Source: Rhodospirillum sp. UBA1311
Lineage (GTDB): Bacteria; Pseudomonadota; Alphaproteobacteria; Rhodospirillales; Rhodospirillaceae
NCBI GenBank assembly: GCA_002307145.1
Contig: DBTR01000037.1
Span: 2,064 to 19,294, forward strand
Length of the DNA stretch: 17,231 bases
Direction: 5' to 3'
Shown here: positions 1-6,994 of the stretch, piece by piece
How positions within the stretch are numbered: the stretch's first letter is position 1
Layout of the letters: every line of letters starts with the position of its first letter
The notes under the pieces: generated by a model
Seen by the model: the letters and a program-made list of their open reading frames with translations, nothing else
What the model was told of the DNA's origin: nothing
Databases searched by the model: none
Translations under genes and position numbers: made by a program

Positions 1-554
1 CGGATCGAGCCGCCGGTGTCGGTGCCGGTGGCGGCAAGGCACATATGCGCCGAAACCGCCGCCGCCGAGCCGCCCGAGGAACCGCCGGGAACCAGCTTTT
101 CCGGGTCGTCCTCGGCCACCCACGGGCTGGTGACGTTGCCGTAGGCCGAGGTGATGTTGGCCGAGCCCATCGCGAATTCGTCGAGATTGGTCTTGCCCAG
201 CATCACCGCGCCGCCGTCGCGGAGCTTGCCCGAGACGGTCGACTCATACTGCGGCTTGAAGCCTTCGAGGATCTTCGACGCGGCGGTGGTCTGCACGCCC
301 TCGGTGCAGAACAGATCCTTGATCGCCACCGGAGCGCCGTCCATCGGCCCCCGCACCTCGCCCTTGGCGCGGCGCGCGTCGGAGGCCTTGGCGCGTTCCA
401 GCGCGACGTCCGGGCAGGTGACGATGAAGGCATTGAGGTCCTTGCGGGCCTCCATCGCGGAGAGAAACGCCTCGGTCAGTTCGACGGAGGTATAGTCGCC
501 CTTCGCGAGCCCGTCGCGGGCCTCGGCGAGGGTCAGGTTGGTCAGATCGGTCAT
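1..554 (-). CDS. gatA: Glutamyl/aspartyl-tRNA amidotransferase subunit A (N-terminal part)
   Basis: Amidase subunit of GatCAB, which converts misacylated Glu-tRNA(Gln) or Asp-tRNA(Asn) to the amidated form in the cytoplasm. The first 184 residues are visible and the gene runs off the left edge. They carry the amidase-signature Ser-cisSer-Lys triad: Lys79 in APVAIKDLF, the serine pair at 159-160 in PGGSSGGSAAAV, and the nucleophile Ser183 in TGTDTGGSI, just before the edge. The start ATG (552-554) gives the family-typical beginning MTDLTNLTLAEARDG. It lies 5 nt after the gatC stop, so gatC-gatA form one transcription unit in the usual order. gatB is not in view. Nothing looks damaged. Confidence 0.95.
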   Translation of the reverse strand, partial: MTDLTNLTLAEARDGLAKGDYTSVELTEAFLSAMEARKDLNAFIVTCPDVALERAKASDARRAKGEVRGPMDGAPVAIKDLFCTEGVQTTAASKILEGFKPQYESTVSGKLRDGGAVMLGKTNLDEFAMGSANITSAYGNVTSPWVAEDDPEKLVPGGSSGGSAAAVSAHMCLAATGTDTGGSI

Positions 555-559
555 CGTGC

Positions 560-847
560 TCACTCCACCACCTTCGGCACCAGGAAGTAGCCATCCACCG
601 CTTCGGGGGCGTTGGCCAAGGCCTTCTCGGGCATGTTGCCGTCGGTGACGACGTCGTCGCGCCAGAAGAGCTTCATCTGGGAGACGGAGGCCACCGGGGC
701 GACGCCCTCGGTATCCACTTGCGCCAATTGCTCCACCCAACCCAAAATGCCGTTGAGTTCGTGGGCGAGTCCCTCAAGGTCTTCCTCGGGGATTTCCAAT
801 CGCGCCAGAAATCCGATCTTTCTGACTGTGGCCTTGTCGAGCGACAT
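560..847 (-). CDS. gatC: Glutamyl/aspartyl-tRNA amidotransferase subunit C
   Basis: Small GatCAB subunit (95 aa) that wraps around and stabilises GatA. The sequence has the family pattern: an N-terminal helix MSLDKATVRKIGFLARLEI, a middle segment ILGWVEQLAQVDTEGV, and the C-terminal DGYFLVPKVVE tail typical of GatC. The start at 847 was chosen over an upstream in-frame ATG because it begins at the conserved helix and has a GGAG element (GGAGACAGATATCCC before ATG). The length fits the family (about 95-100 aa). It is followed directly by gatA and is divergent from ruvX across a gap of about 110 nt. Confidence 0.95.
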   Translation of the reverse strand: MSLDKATVRKIGFLARLEIPEEDLEGLAHELNGILGWVEQLAQVDTEGVAPVASVSQMKLFWRDDVVTDGNMPEKALANAPEAVDGYFLVPKVVE

Positions 848-956
848 GGGATATCTGTCTCCAATAGAGTCTCTGCAGCGCGAACGCGCATCGGCATGGC
901 TTATCAAACCCACCGCCTCGGCGCAATGCCGAGCGCCCAACTCTCAGGAATTTCCG
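848..956. promoter_or_regulatory. Divergent gatC / ruvX intergenic region
   Basis: This 109-nt gap between gatC (minus) and ruvX (plus) must hold both promoters or their proximal parts. It contains one 6-bp hairpin, CTCGGC-GCAAT-GCCGAG at 917-933. No convincing -35/-10 pair is visible on either strand, so individual promoters are not called. The ruvX ribosome site (AGGA) lies at its right end. Confidence 0.4.
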
Positions 957-1430
957 ATGATTTGCGACAGCATCGAGGCGTTCGCCGCCGCACTGCCGGG
1001 CTTCGGAGCGATCCTCGGGCTGGACCTGGGGTCGAAGACCATCGGCGTCGCGGTGTCCGACGTCACCCGCGCCATCGCCTCCCCCCTCACCCTGATCGAA
1101 CGCAAGTCGCGCGAGCGCGACATGGCCGCCCTGCTCGACGCGGTGAAAAGCCGCGAGGCGGTGGGCGCGATCATCGGCCTGCCGCTGCAGATGGACGGCT
1201 TTGAGGGCGAGCGCGCCGAGATCACCCGCGTGTTCGCGGACCGCGTCGCGGCGGCGTGGGACGCGCCGCTGCTGTTCTGGGACGAGCGCCTCTCCACGGC
1301 GGGCGTCGAGCGCTACCTGATCGGCGAGGCGGACATGACCCGCGCGCGCCGCAAGCAGGTGGTGGACCGCTCCGCCGCCGCATTCATCCTGCAAGGCGCA
1401 CTCGACCGCCTGCGCCACATCCCCTGCTGA
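957..1430 (+). CDS. ruvX: Putative pre-16S rRNA nuclease / Holliday-junction resolvase-like protein YqgF
   Basis: RNase H-fold nuclease of the YqgF/RuvX family (157 aa). E. coli YqgF is implicated in 16S rRNA 5'-end maturation; a Holliday-junction role is proposed from fold similarity. Family motifs are present in order: ILGLDLGSKTIGVAVSD with the first catalytic Asp, IIGLPLQMDGFEGERAE, the acidic FWDERLSTAGVE, and the C-terminal VDRSAAAFILQG with the third acidic residue. The ATG at 957 is chosen because it has an AGGA site 8-9 nt upstream, and because the upstream extension of the frame lies antisense to gatC. The next gene begins 13 nt downstream, suggesting co-transcription. Confidence 0.92.
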   Translation: MICDSIEAFAAALPGFGAILGLDLGSKTIGVAVSDVTRAIASPLTLIERKSRERDMAALLDAVKSREAVGAIIGLPLQMDGFEGERAEITRVFADRVAAAWDAPLLFWDERLSTAGVERYLIGEADMTRARRKQVVDRSAAAFILQGALDRLRHIPC

Positions 1431-1443
1431 CCGGAGCGCGCCG

Positions 1444-2715
1444 ATGAACGCCATCTTCTTCTGGATCGTCGCGATTTCCTTCGGCGTCGCCGGATATCGC
1501 CAGATCGCCGCGCCCGACGGCATGGCCCCCGGCACCAGCCCGATGGAGGTGCTCGGCATCGGCATGATCGACGGCGCGGGCGGCGCGGTGACGCTGGCCA
1601 TCGGCCTGATCGGGGTGATGACTCTGTTCCTCGGCCTGATGAAGGTGGCGGAAGCGGGCGGCCTGCTCGCGGTGATCGCGAAGACGCTGCACCCCCTGAT
1701 GGTGCGCCTGTTCCCCGACGTGCCCGCTGACCACCCGGCGATGGGCGCGATGATCATGAACCTTTCCGCCAACGCGCTCGGCTTGGGCAACGCCGCGACG
1801 CCGTTCGGCATCCGCGCGATGCAGCAACTCGACCGCCTCAACCCGGTCAAGGGCACCGCCACCAACGCGATGGTGCTGTTTCTCGCGATCAACACCTCGT
1901 CGGTGACGATCCTCCCCACCGGCGTGATCGCGCTGCGTGCGGCGGCGGGCTCCACCGACGCGGCAGGGATCGTCCCCACTACCCTGTTCGCGACGATCTG
2001 CTCCACCGCCATCGCGATCATTGGCGCCAAGCTCTATTGCCGCTTCTTCCCCGGCGGGGAGTCGGTGCCCTCCGCCGAGCCCGAAGACGACGCGGCCGCC
2101 GACGAGGAAACCGGCGCGTATCCGCTCTGGGTGTCGATCCTCGCCCTCGGCTTCATCGCCGCGATGATCCCGGCGACGGTGTTCTGGGGCCGCACCATCG
2201 CGCCCTGGATCGTCCCCGGCCTGATGATCGCCTTCCTCGGCTACGGCCTGGTGCGCAAGGTGCCGGTCTACGAGGTGTTCGTCGAAGGCGCGAAGGACGG
2301 CTTCCAGGTCGCGATCAAGATCATCCCCTACCTCGTCGCGATCCTCACCGCCGTCGCGATGTTCCGCGCCAGCGGGGCGATGGAGCTGATCCTCACCCCC
2401 TTGGGCGCGCTCACCGCCCACATCGGCCTGCCCGGCGAGGCGCTGCCGATGGCGCTGCTGCGCCCGCTCTCGGGCTCGGGGGCCTACGGTATCCTCGCGG
2501 CGGTGATCCACGACCCGAGCATCGGGCCGGACAGCCTCACCGGCTACATCGTCTCGACCCTGCAGGGTTCCAGCGAGACGACCTTCTACGTCATCGCGGT
2601 CTACTTCGGCGCGATCCAGGTCAAGCGGATGCGCCACACCCTCTGGGCCGCCCTCACCGCCGACGTGGCGGGCGTCGCGGGCGCGGTGTTCATCTGCAAC
2701 CTGATGTACGGCTGA
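1444..2715 (+). CDS. Fused SpmA-SpmB family nucleoside-recognition (Gate) domain membrane protein
   Basis: Integral membrane protein of 423 aa, combining the two 'spore maturation' proteins SpmA and SpmB in one chain. The N-terminal half (about residues 1-198) has hydrophobic segments and the SpmA-like stretch NLSANALGLGNAATPFGIRAM near residue 105. A charged linker (about 199-222, rich in Asp and Glu) leads to the SpmB-like half, with VEGAKDGFQVAIKIIPYLVAIL and a C-terminal QGSSETTFYVIAVYFGA. The domain family is named for nucleoside recognition, but its substrate is not established, and in a non-sporulating bacterium the spore name is only historical. The start has GGAG 7-8 nt upstream and follows ruvX by 13 nt. 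Confidence 0.88.
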   Translation: MNAIFFWIVAISFGVAGYRQIAAPDGMAPGTSPMEVLGIGMIDGAGGAVTLAIGLIGVMTLFLGLMKVAEAGGLLAVIAKTLHPLMVRLFPDVPADHPAMGAMIMNLSANALGLGNAATPFGIRAMQQLDRLNPVKGTATNAMVLFLAINTSSVTILPTGVIALRAAAGSTDAAGIVPTTLFATICSTAIAIIGAKLYCRFFPGGESVPSAEPEDDAAADEETGAYPLWVSILALGFIAAMIPATVFWGRTIAPWIVPGLMIAFLGYGLVRKVPVYEVFVEGAKDGFQVAIKIIPYLVAILTAVAMFRASGAMELILTPLGALTAHIGLPGEALPMALLRPLSGSGAYGILAAVIHDPSIGPDSLTGYIVSTLQGSSETTFYVIAVYFGAIQVKRMRHTLWAALTADVAGVAGAVFICNLMYG

Positions 2716-2749
2716 CACTTTCCCATTCCGTGCCTATCTCTGCCTGAGC

Positions 2750-2764
2750 CCGGCGCTTCGCCGG
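2750..2764. other. Short GC hairpin between the SpmAB and HerA-like genes
   Basis: CCGGCG-CTT-CGCCGG forms a 6-bp stem in the 71-nt gap. There is no T tract, so it is not a canonical Rho-independent terminator. It may attenuate or protect a transcript end. The strong Shine-Dalgarno sequence for the next gene (GGGGGAGG) lies just downstream. Confidence 0.3.
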
Positions 2765-2786
2765 AGCAACGGCGGGGGAGGCAGGC

Positions 2787-4418
2787 ATGGCCGCGACGAC
2801 GGAACTCTTCATCGGCAGCACCGCCGACGGCGCGCCGCAAGCCCTCACCCTCAAGCGCGCCAACCGCCACGGCCTGATCGCGGGCGCGACCGGCACCGGC
2901 AAGACGGTGACCCTGCAAGGCCTGATCGAGGGCTTCTCGGCGGCAGGCGTGCCGACCTTCGTCGCCGACGTCAAGGGCGACTTGGGTGGCCTCGGCATGG
3001 CCGGATCGCCGCTTGCCAAGACCCACGAAATCTTCGCCGCCCGCGCCCGCGAGATCGGCTTCGCCGACTGGCGCTACGCCGCCTGCCCGGTGCAATGCTG
3101 GGACCTGTTCGGCGAGCAGGGCCACCCGGTGCGCACCACGATTTCCGAGATGGGGCCGCTGCTGCTGGCGCGGCTGATGGAGCTGACCGAGGCGCAGGAG
3201 GGCGTGCTCACCATCGCCTTCCACCTCGCCGACCAGGAAAAGCTGCTACTCCTCGACCTCGACGACCTCCAGGCGATGCTCGCCGCCTGCGCCGAGCGCG
3301 CGGCCGAGCTTTCCACCACCTACGGCAACGTCTCGAAGGCCTCGGTCGGCGCGATCCAGCGCGCGCTGCTGCAACTCCGCGACCAGGGCGGCGACCGCTT
3401 CTTCGGCGAACCGGCGCTCAGTTTAAGCGACTTCATCCGCACCGACGAAGCCGGACGCGGCGTGGTCAATCTCCTCGCCGCCGACCGCCTGATGGCGAGC
3501 CCGCGCCTCTACGGCACCTTCCTGCTCTGGCTGATGAGCGAGCTGTTCGAGCACCTGCCGGAAATCGGCGACCCGGACAAGCCGGTGCTCGCCTTCTTCT
3601 TCGACGAGGCGCACCTGCTGTTCGACAACGCTCCCAAGGCGCTGGTCGAGAAGATCGAGCAGGTGGTGCGGCTGATCCGCTCCAAGGGCGTCGGCATCTA
3701 TTTCATCACCCAGAACCCGATCGACATCCCCGAGCGCATCGCCGGGCAGCTCGGCAACCGGGTGCAGCATGCGCTGCGCGCCTTCACGCCGCGCGACCAG
3801 CAGGCGGTGCGCGCCGCCGCCACCACCACCTTCCGCGCCAGCCCCGGCCTCGACGTCGCCACCGCGATCACCGAACTGAAGGTCGGCGAGGCCCTGGTCC
3901 CGCTGCTCCAGCCCGACGGCGCACCGAGCCCGGTGGCGCGCACCCTGATCCGCCCGCCCGGCTCCCGCGTCGGCCCGCTCAGCCCCGAGGAACGCAAAAT
4001 CCTGATCGAGAGCGACGCCATCGGCGGAAAATACGACACCGCCGTCGACCGGGACTCGGCGGAGGAAATCCTGAAAGCGAAATCGGACGAAGCCGCCGCC
4101 GCAGCCGCCGAGGCCGAAGCCCAAAGCGCCCAGGAAAAGGCCGAGGCCGAGGCCGCCAAGGACGCCGCGCGGCAGGCCAAGGAAGCCGAGCGCGCCCGCC
4201 GTGAGGCGGAACGCGCCCAACGCGCCGCCGAACGCACGACAGCGGAAAGCCCGTGGAACCAGGCGATGCGCTCCGCCCGCTCCGCCACCTCGGCGGTCAG
4301 CCGCGAAGTTGCGGGGCAAGTGGCAAAGGCGATGTTCGGCTCGAAATCCGGCACCGGCGCCCGCGTCGTCGGCGGCCTCGTCCGCGGCCTCCTCGGCGGC
4401 CTGTTCAAGGGCCGCTGA
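2787..4418 (+). CDS. HerA/FtsK-superfamily ATPase of the YjgR (DUF853) family
   Basis: Predicted P-loop ATPase of 543 aa, resembling E. coli YjgR (about 500 aa), whose physiological role is unknown. The Walker A motif GATGTGKT is at residues 33-40. The Walker B segment VLAFFFDEAHLLF lies near 265-278, followed by GVGIYFITQNPIDIPERIAGQLGN, typical of HerA-like enzymes. After the ATPase core comes a very Ala/Glu/Arg-rich stretch (about 430-495) that should be helical or coiled-coil. The tail, with ESPWNQAMRS and GLVRGLLGGLFKG, matches the conserved end of the family. The ATG has the strong site GGGGGAGG 6-7 nt upstream. It converges on the aminotransferase gene with only 6 nt between stop codons. 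Confidence 0.9.
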   Translation: MAATTELFIGSTADGAPQALTLKRANRHGLIAGATGTGKTVTLQGLIEGFSAAGVPTFVADVKGDLGGLGMAGSPLAKTHEIFAARAREIGFADWRYAACPVQCWDLFGEQGHPVRTTISEMGPLLLARLMELTEAQEGVLTIAFHLADQEKLLLLDLDDLQAMLAACAERAAELSTTYGNVSKASVGAIQRALLQLRDQGGDRFFGEPALSLSDFIRTDEAGRGVVNLLAADRLMASPRLYGTFLLWLMSELFEHLPEIGDPDKPVLAFFFDEAHLLFDNAPKALVEKIEQVVRLIRSKGVGIYFITQNPIDIPERIAGQLGNRVQHALRAFTPRDQQAVRAAATTTFRASPGLDVATAITELKVGEALVPLLQPDGAPSPVARTLIRPPGSRVGPLSPEERKILIESDAIGGKYDTAVDRDSAEEILKAKSDEAAAAAAEAEAQSAQEKAEAEAAKDAARQAKEAERARREAERAQRAAERTTAESPWNQAMRSARSATSAVSREVAGQVAKAMFGSKSGTGARVVGGLVRGLLGGLFKGR

Positions 4419-4424
4419 CCCCCG

Positions 4425-5582
4425 TCAGCCGAGGCGGGGGAGCCAGTCGGCGAGGCGGGCGAGGGCTTGGGTGACGGTGGTTTCCGACGCGCAGTAGGAG
4501 AAGCGGATCGCGGCGCCACCGCGCACCGGGTCAAAGTCCCAGCCGGGGGCGACCGCGACGCCGGTTTCGGCGAGCATGCGGCGGCAGAGATCGGCGGAAT
4601 CGAGGCCCAAGTGCGAGATGTCGGCATGGACGTAGAACGCACCGTCGGGCGGCGCGACCTTGTCGATGCCGAGCTTCGCCAGACCGTCCACCAACAGGTC
4701 GCGGTTACGGCCGTAGCCCGCCACCAGCGCGTCGAAGGTGGCGAGTTCGTCGAACGCCGCGATCGCCGCGTGCTGCGAGATCGTCGGCGGCGAGATGAAC
4801 AGGTTCTGGCCGAGACATTCGGCGGCGCGCAGCATGTCTTCCGGCAGCACCATCCAGCCGAGCCGCCAGCCGGTCATGCAGTAGTATTTGGAGAACGAGT
4901 TGATCACCACCGCCGACGGGCTGAACGCGGTCGCGGTGGCGAAGGTCATGCCGTAGCCGATACCGTGGTAGATCTCGTCGGAGATCAGGCGGATACCCGC
5001 CTCGTGGCAGTGCTCGGCGAGCGCCTTCAAGGCTTCGGGCGGCAGCATCGAGCCGGTCGGGTTGGACGGGCTGGCGACGATCAGGCCGTCGAGATTCAAG
5101 CCTTCGAGCATCGCGGGCGTCGGCTGGAAGCGGGTTTCCGGCCCCACCGGCAGCAGCACCGGCTCGATCCCCACCGCCTTGAGGATATGGCGGTAGGCGG
5201 GATAGCCGGGCGACGCCAGGCCGACACGGTCGCCGGGGGCGAACGCGGCGAGGAAGGCGATCAGGAACGCGGCGGAGGAGCCCATGGTGCAGAACACCCG
5301 CTCCTGCGGGATGGTGCAGCCGTAGAGCCGTTCGCCATGCGCCGCGATGCGCTGGCACAGCGCGGGCAGCCCCTGCGCCATCGTGTAGCCCATCGGGTCG
5401 ACGCCTTGGCTCAAGGCATCGGCCAAGCGATTGGCGACGGCGCGCGGCACTCCGGCGGAAGGTTGGCCGATTTCCATGTGGAGAACGCTCGCGCCCGCCG
5501 CTTCACGCTTCGAGGCGTCGCGCAGCACGTCCATCACCAGGAACGGCGGAACCCGTCCCCGGTCGGCGATCTTAAGTGTCAT
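4425..5582 (-). CDS. Class I/II PLP-dependent aminotransferase
   Basis: Fold-type I aminotransferase (385 aa), probably acting on an amino acid and a 2-oxoacid; the substrate cannot be read from sequence. Visible motifs are SPSNPTG (Asn174), SDEIYHGI (Asp202, Tyr205), the PLP-lysine segment NSFSKYYCMTGWRLGW with Lys232, and a C-terminal AAIRFSYCAS holding the substrate-carboxylate Arg. The length is normal. Its ATG overlaps the stop of the upstream GGT-like gene as ATGA (5579-5582), indicating translational coupling. Its stop faces the HerA-like gene 6 nt away. General names such as aspartate aminotransferase are often given to this group, but the coupling to a GGT-like lipoprotein does not fix a pathway. 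Confidence 0.9.
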   Translation of the reverse strand: MTLKIADRGRVPPFLVMDVLRDASKREAAGASVLHMEIGQPSAGVPRAVANRLADALSQGVDPMGYTMAQGLPALCQRIAAHGERLYGCTIPQERVFCTMGSSAAFLIAFLAAFAPGDRVGLASPGYPAYRHILKAVGIEPVLLPVGPETRFQPTPAMLEGLNLDGLIVASPSNPTGSMLPPEALKALAEHCHEAGIRLISDEIYHGIGYGMTFATATAFSPSAVVINSFSKYYCMTGWRLGWMVLPEDMLRAAECLGQNLFISPPTISQHAAIAAFDELATFDALVAGYGRNRDLLVDGLAKLGIDKVAPPDGAFYVHADISHLGLDSADLCRRMLAETGVAVAPGWDFDPVRGGAAIRFSYCASETTVTQALARLADWLPRLG

Positions 5583-6994
5583 CGAATCAAGGCTCCAAGC
5601 CCGGATTCGGACTTGTCGATCCCAACCGCGCGCGAAATCCCCGCGCTGCGCGGATCGTCGGCGAGGGTGCAGTTGGCGACGTTCGCGGGCGCACCGTCGG
5701 GGCAGACCACCCCGGTGACGCGGCTGCCCGCCTCGCCCGCCTTGGCCACCGCGTCGGAAGCGGCGCGGGCGTTCTGCTTCAGCACCCGGCCGCGCACCGC
5801 GAAGTCGAGAACGTCGGCGATCGCGGTTGCGCCCGCACCCGCCGCCGCGACACGGAGGTCTTTCACATATTTGTTCGAGACGATCATCGGCATCATCGCA
5901 CGCGTATCGGCATCGCCGCCCGCCGGGGAATAGGCGAGCATCCCGGTCGGGCCGTCGGCCGCGCCCGCGCCGAACAACTGGCCCATGGTCAAGACGCAGC
6001 TGACCGCCATGCCGCCGCGATCGACGACGGTGAAGCCGGTCGCGCCCTCGATCGTCGGTGCGGAGGCCACGGCACGCGCCGGACCGACCTGCTCGGCCTT
6101 CGCCGCCGAGGCCCAGGCGGCGGCGGCCTGCGCCCCCGCGAACGGCGCTGGCGGGAAGAAGGCGGTCTCGTTCTCGACGTCGACGGTGATCGGATCGAGC
6201 TTTTTCACCGCATAGGCGCGCAACGCAGCGCGGCGTTCCTCGGCGCGGTCCGGGTTGGCCTGGGCGATCAGCGCGGCGATGCCGCCGCTGTAGGCGTCGC
6301 CCGCACCCTTGATCCGCAGCGAGGTCAGCACGCTTGCGGTACGGAGCTGGAGCATGTTGTCGCCCTCGCGCAGGAGCGCGCCATCGGGCCGGGTAAAGGC
6401 CGGACGCACCTCCGCACCAAGCGCGGTGGGCGAGCCGAGGGTTTGGAGATCGCGGGCGAAGGCGCGGGATACCGGCTGGCCGAAGCGGGCGATGTTCTCC
6501 GCCGAGGTGAGAATTTGCTCCCAGCGCAACACGCCCGAAGCCGCGTGGAGCGCGTAAATGCCGCGCGGCATGCCGGGCGCGAAGCCGCCGCCAGGCAAGG
6601 CCTCTGGCATGAACGCATAAACCTGCACAGATTTATCCTTGGGCTGCCGCGCGAGGCAAACGCCGCCGCCCATCCATCCGGCGCGCGACGGCATGGTCAC
6701 GGTCAGGGTGGCCGCCATCGCCACCGCGGCGTCGGCGGCGGTGCCGCCCGCGCTCAAGGTGTTCTCGCCGACCACCGCGGCGCGCGGCTCCTCGGCGGAA
6801 ATGAAGCCCGCAAAACCGGAAACGTAGCCGACCACGCCCTGGGCGGGCTTTTCCGGACTGCAGGCGGAAAGGCCGAGGACCGACGCCGCGATCACGGCCC
6901 GGGCAACCGTCGTTTGACCACCTCGCCGCAGGAGGTTAGCCTTTGCCGCGCGGGGATTGCCGTGGACACGAGTTTCGGGGATCAAGGTGCGCAT
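5579..6994 (-). CDS. Gamma-glutamyltransferase-like lipoprotein, canonical active site lost
   Basis: Member of the gamma-glutamyltranspeptidase (Ntn-hydrolase) superfamily, 471 aa from this start. GGT-like landmarks are LSAGGTAADAAVAM and MGGGVCLA near residues 80-115, TGFTVVDRGGMAVSCVLTM (319-337), and DPRSAG (448-452). A hydrophobic segment ending in the lipobox LSAC (Cys45, then Ser) suggests a lipoprotein, probably sent to the outer membrane. Aligned by eye to E. coli GGT, the nucleophile Thr391 falls on Ala318 (with Thr next), Ser462-Ser463 fall on Arg365-Ala366, and the substrate-binding Arg114 has no counterpart. The ATG at 6994 has GGAAG 4 nt upstream. It puts Cys45 rather deep, and a shorter CTG start at 6931 would give a textbook lipoprotein signal, so the start is uncertain. 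The gene is coupled to the aminotransferase by ATGA. Confidence 0.8.
   Translation of the reverse strand: MRTLIPETRVHGNPRAAKANLLRRGGQTTVARAVIAASVLGLSACSPEKPAQGVVGYVSGFAGFISAEEPRAAVVGENTLSAGGTAADAAVAMAATLTVTMPSRAGWMGGGVCLARQPKDKSVQVYAFMPEALPGGGFAPGMPRGIYALHAASGVLRWEQILTSAENIARFGQPVSRAFARDLQTLGSPTALGAEVRPAFTRPDGALLREGDNMLQLRTASVLTSLRIKGAGDAYSGGIAALIAQANPDRAEERRAALRAYAVKKLDPITVDVENETAFFPPAPFAGAQAAAAWASAAKAEQVGPARAVASAPTIEGATGFTVVDRGGMAVSCVLTMGQLFGAGAADGPTGMLAYSPAGGDADTRAMMPMIVSNKYVKDLRVAAAGAGATAIADVLDFAVRGRVLKQNARAASDAVAKAGEAGSRVTGVVCPDGAPANVANCTLADDPRSAGISRAVGIDKSESGLGALIR
6914..6942 (+). promoter_or_regulatory. Candidate sigma-70 promoter for the M48 protease gene
   Basis: TTGACC (6914-6919, 5 of 6 to the -35 consensus), a 17-nt spacer and TAGCCT (6937-6942, 3 of 6 to the -10 consensus). 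It would start transcripts near 6949, about 44 nt before the protease ATG. It lies inside the 5' coding part of the divergent GGT-like gene if that gene starts at 6994. The -10 is weak. Confidence 0.4.

Noticed and set aside
1384..2718. Long open frame antisense to the SpmAB fusion
   Set aside because: It is a GC-driven shadow, rich in Arg, His, Asp and Gly, with no family pattern and no credible start. The opposite strand encodes a clear membrane protein.
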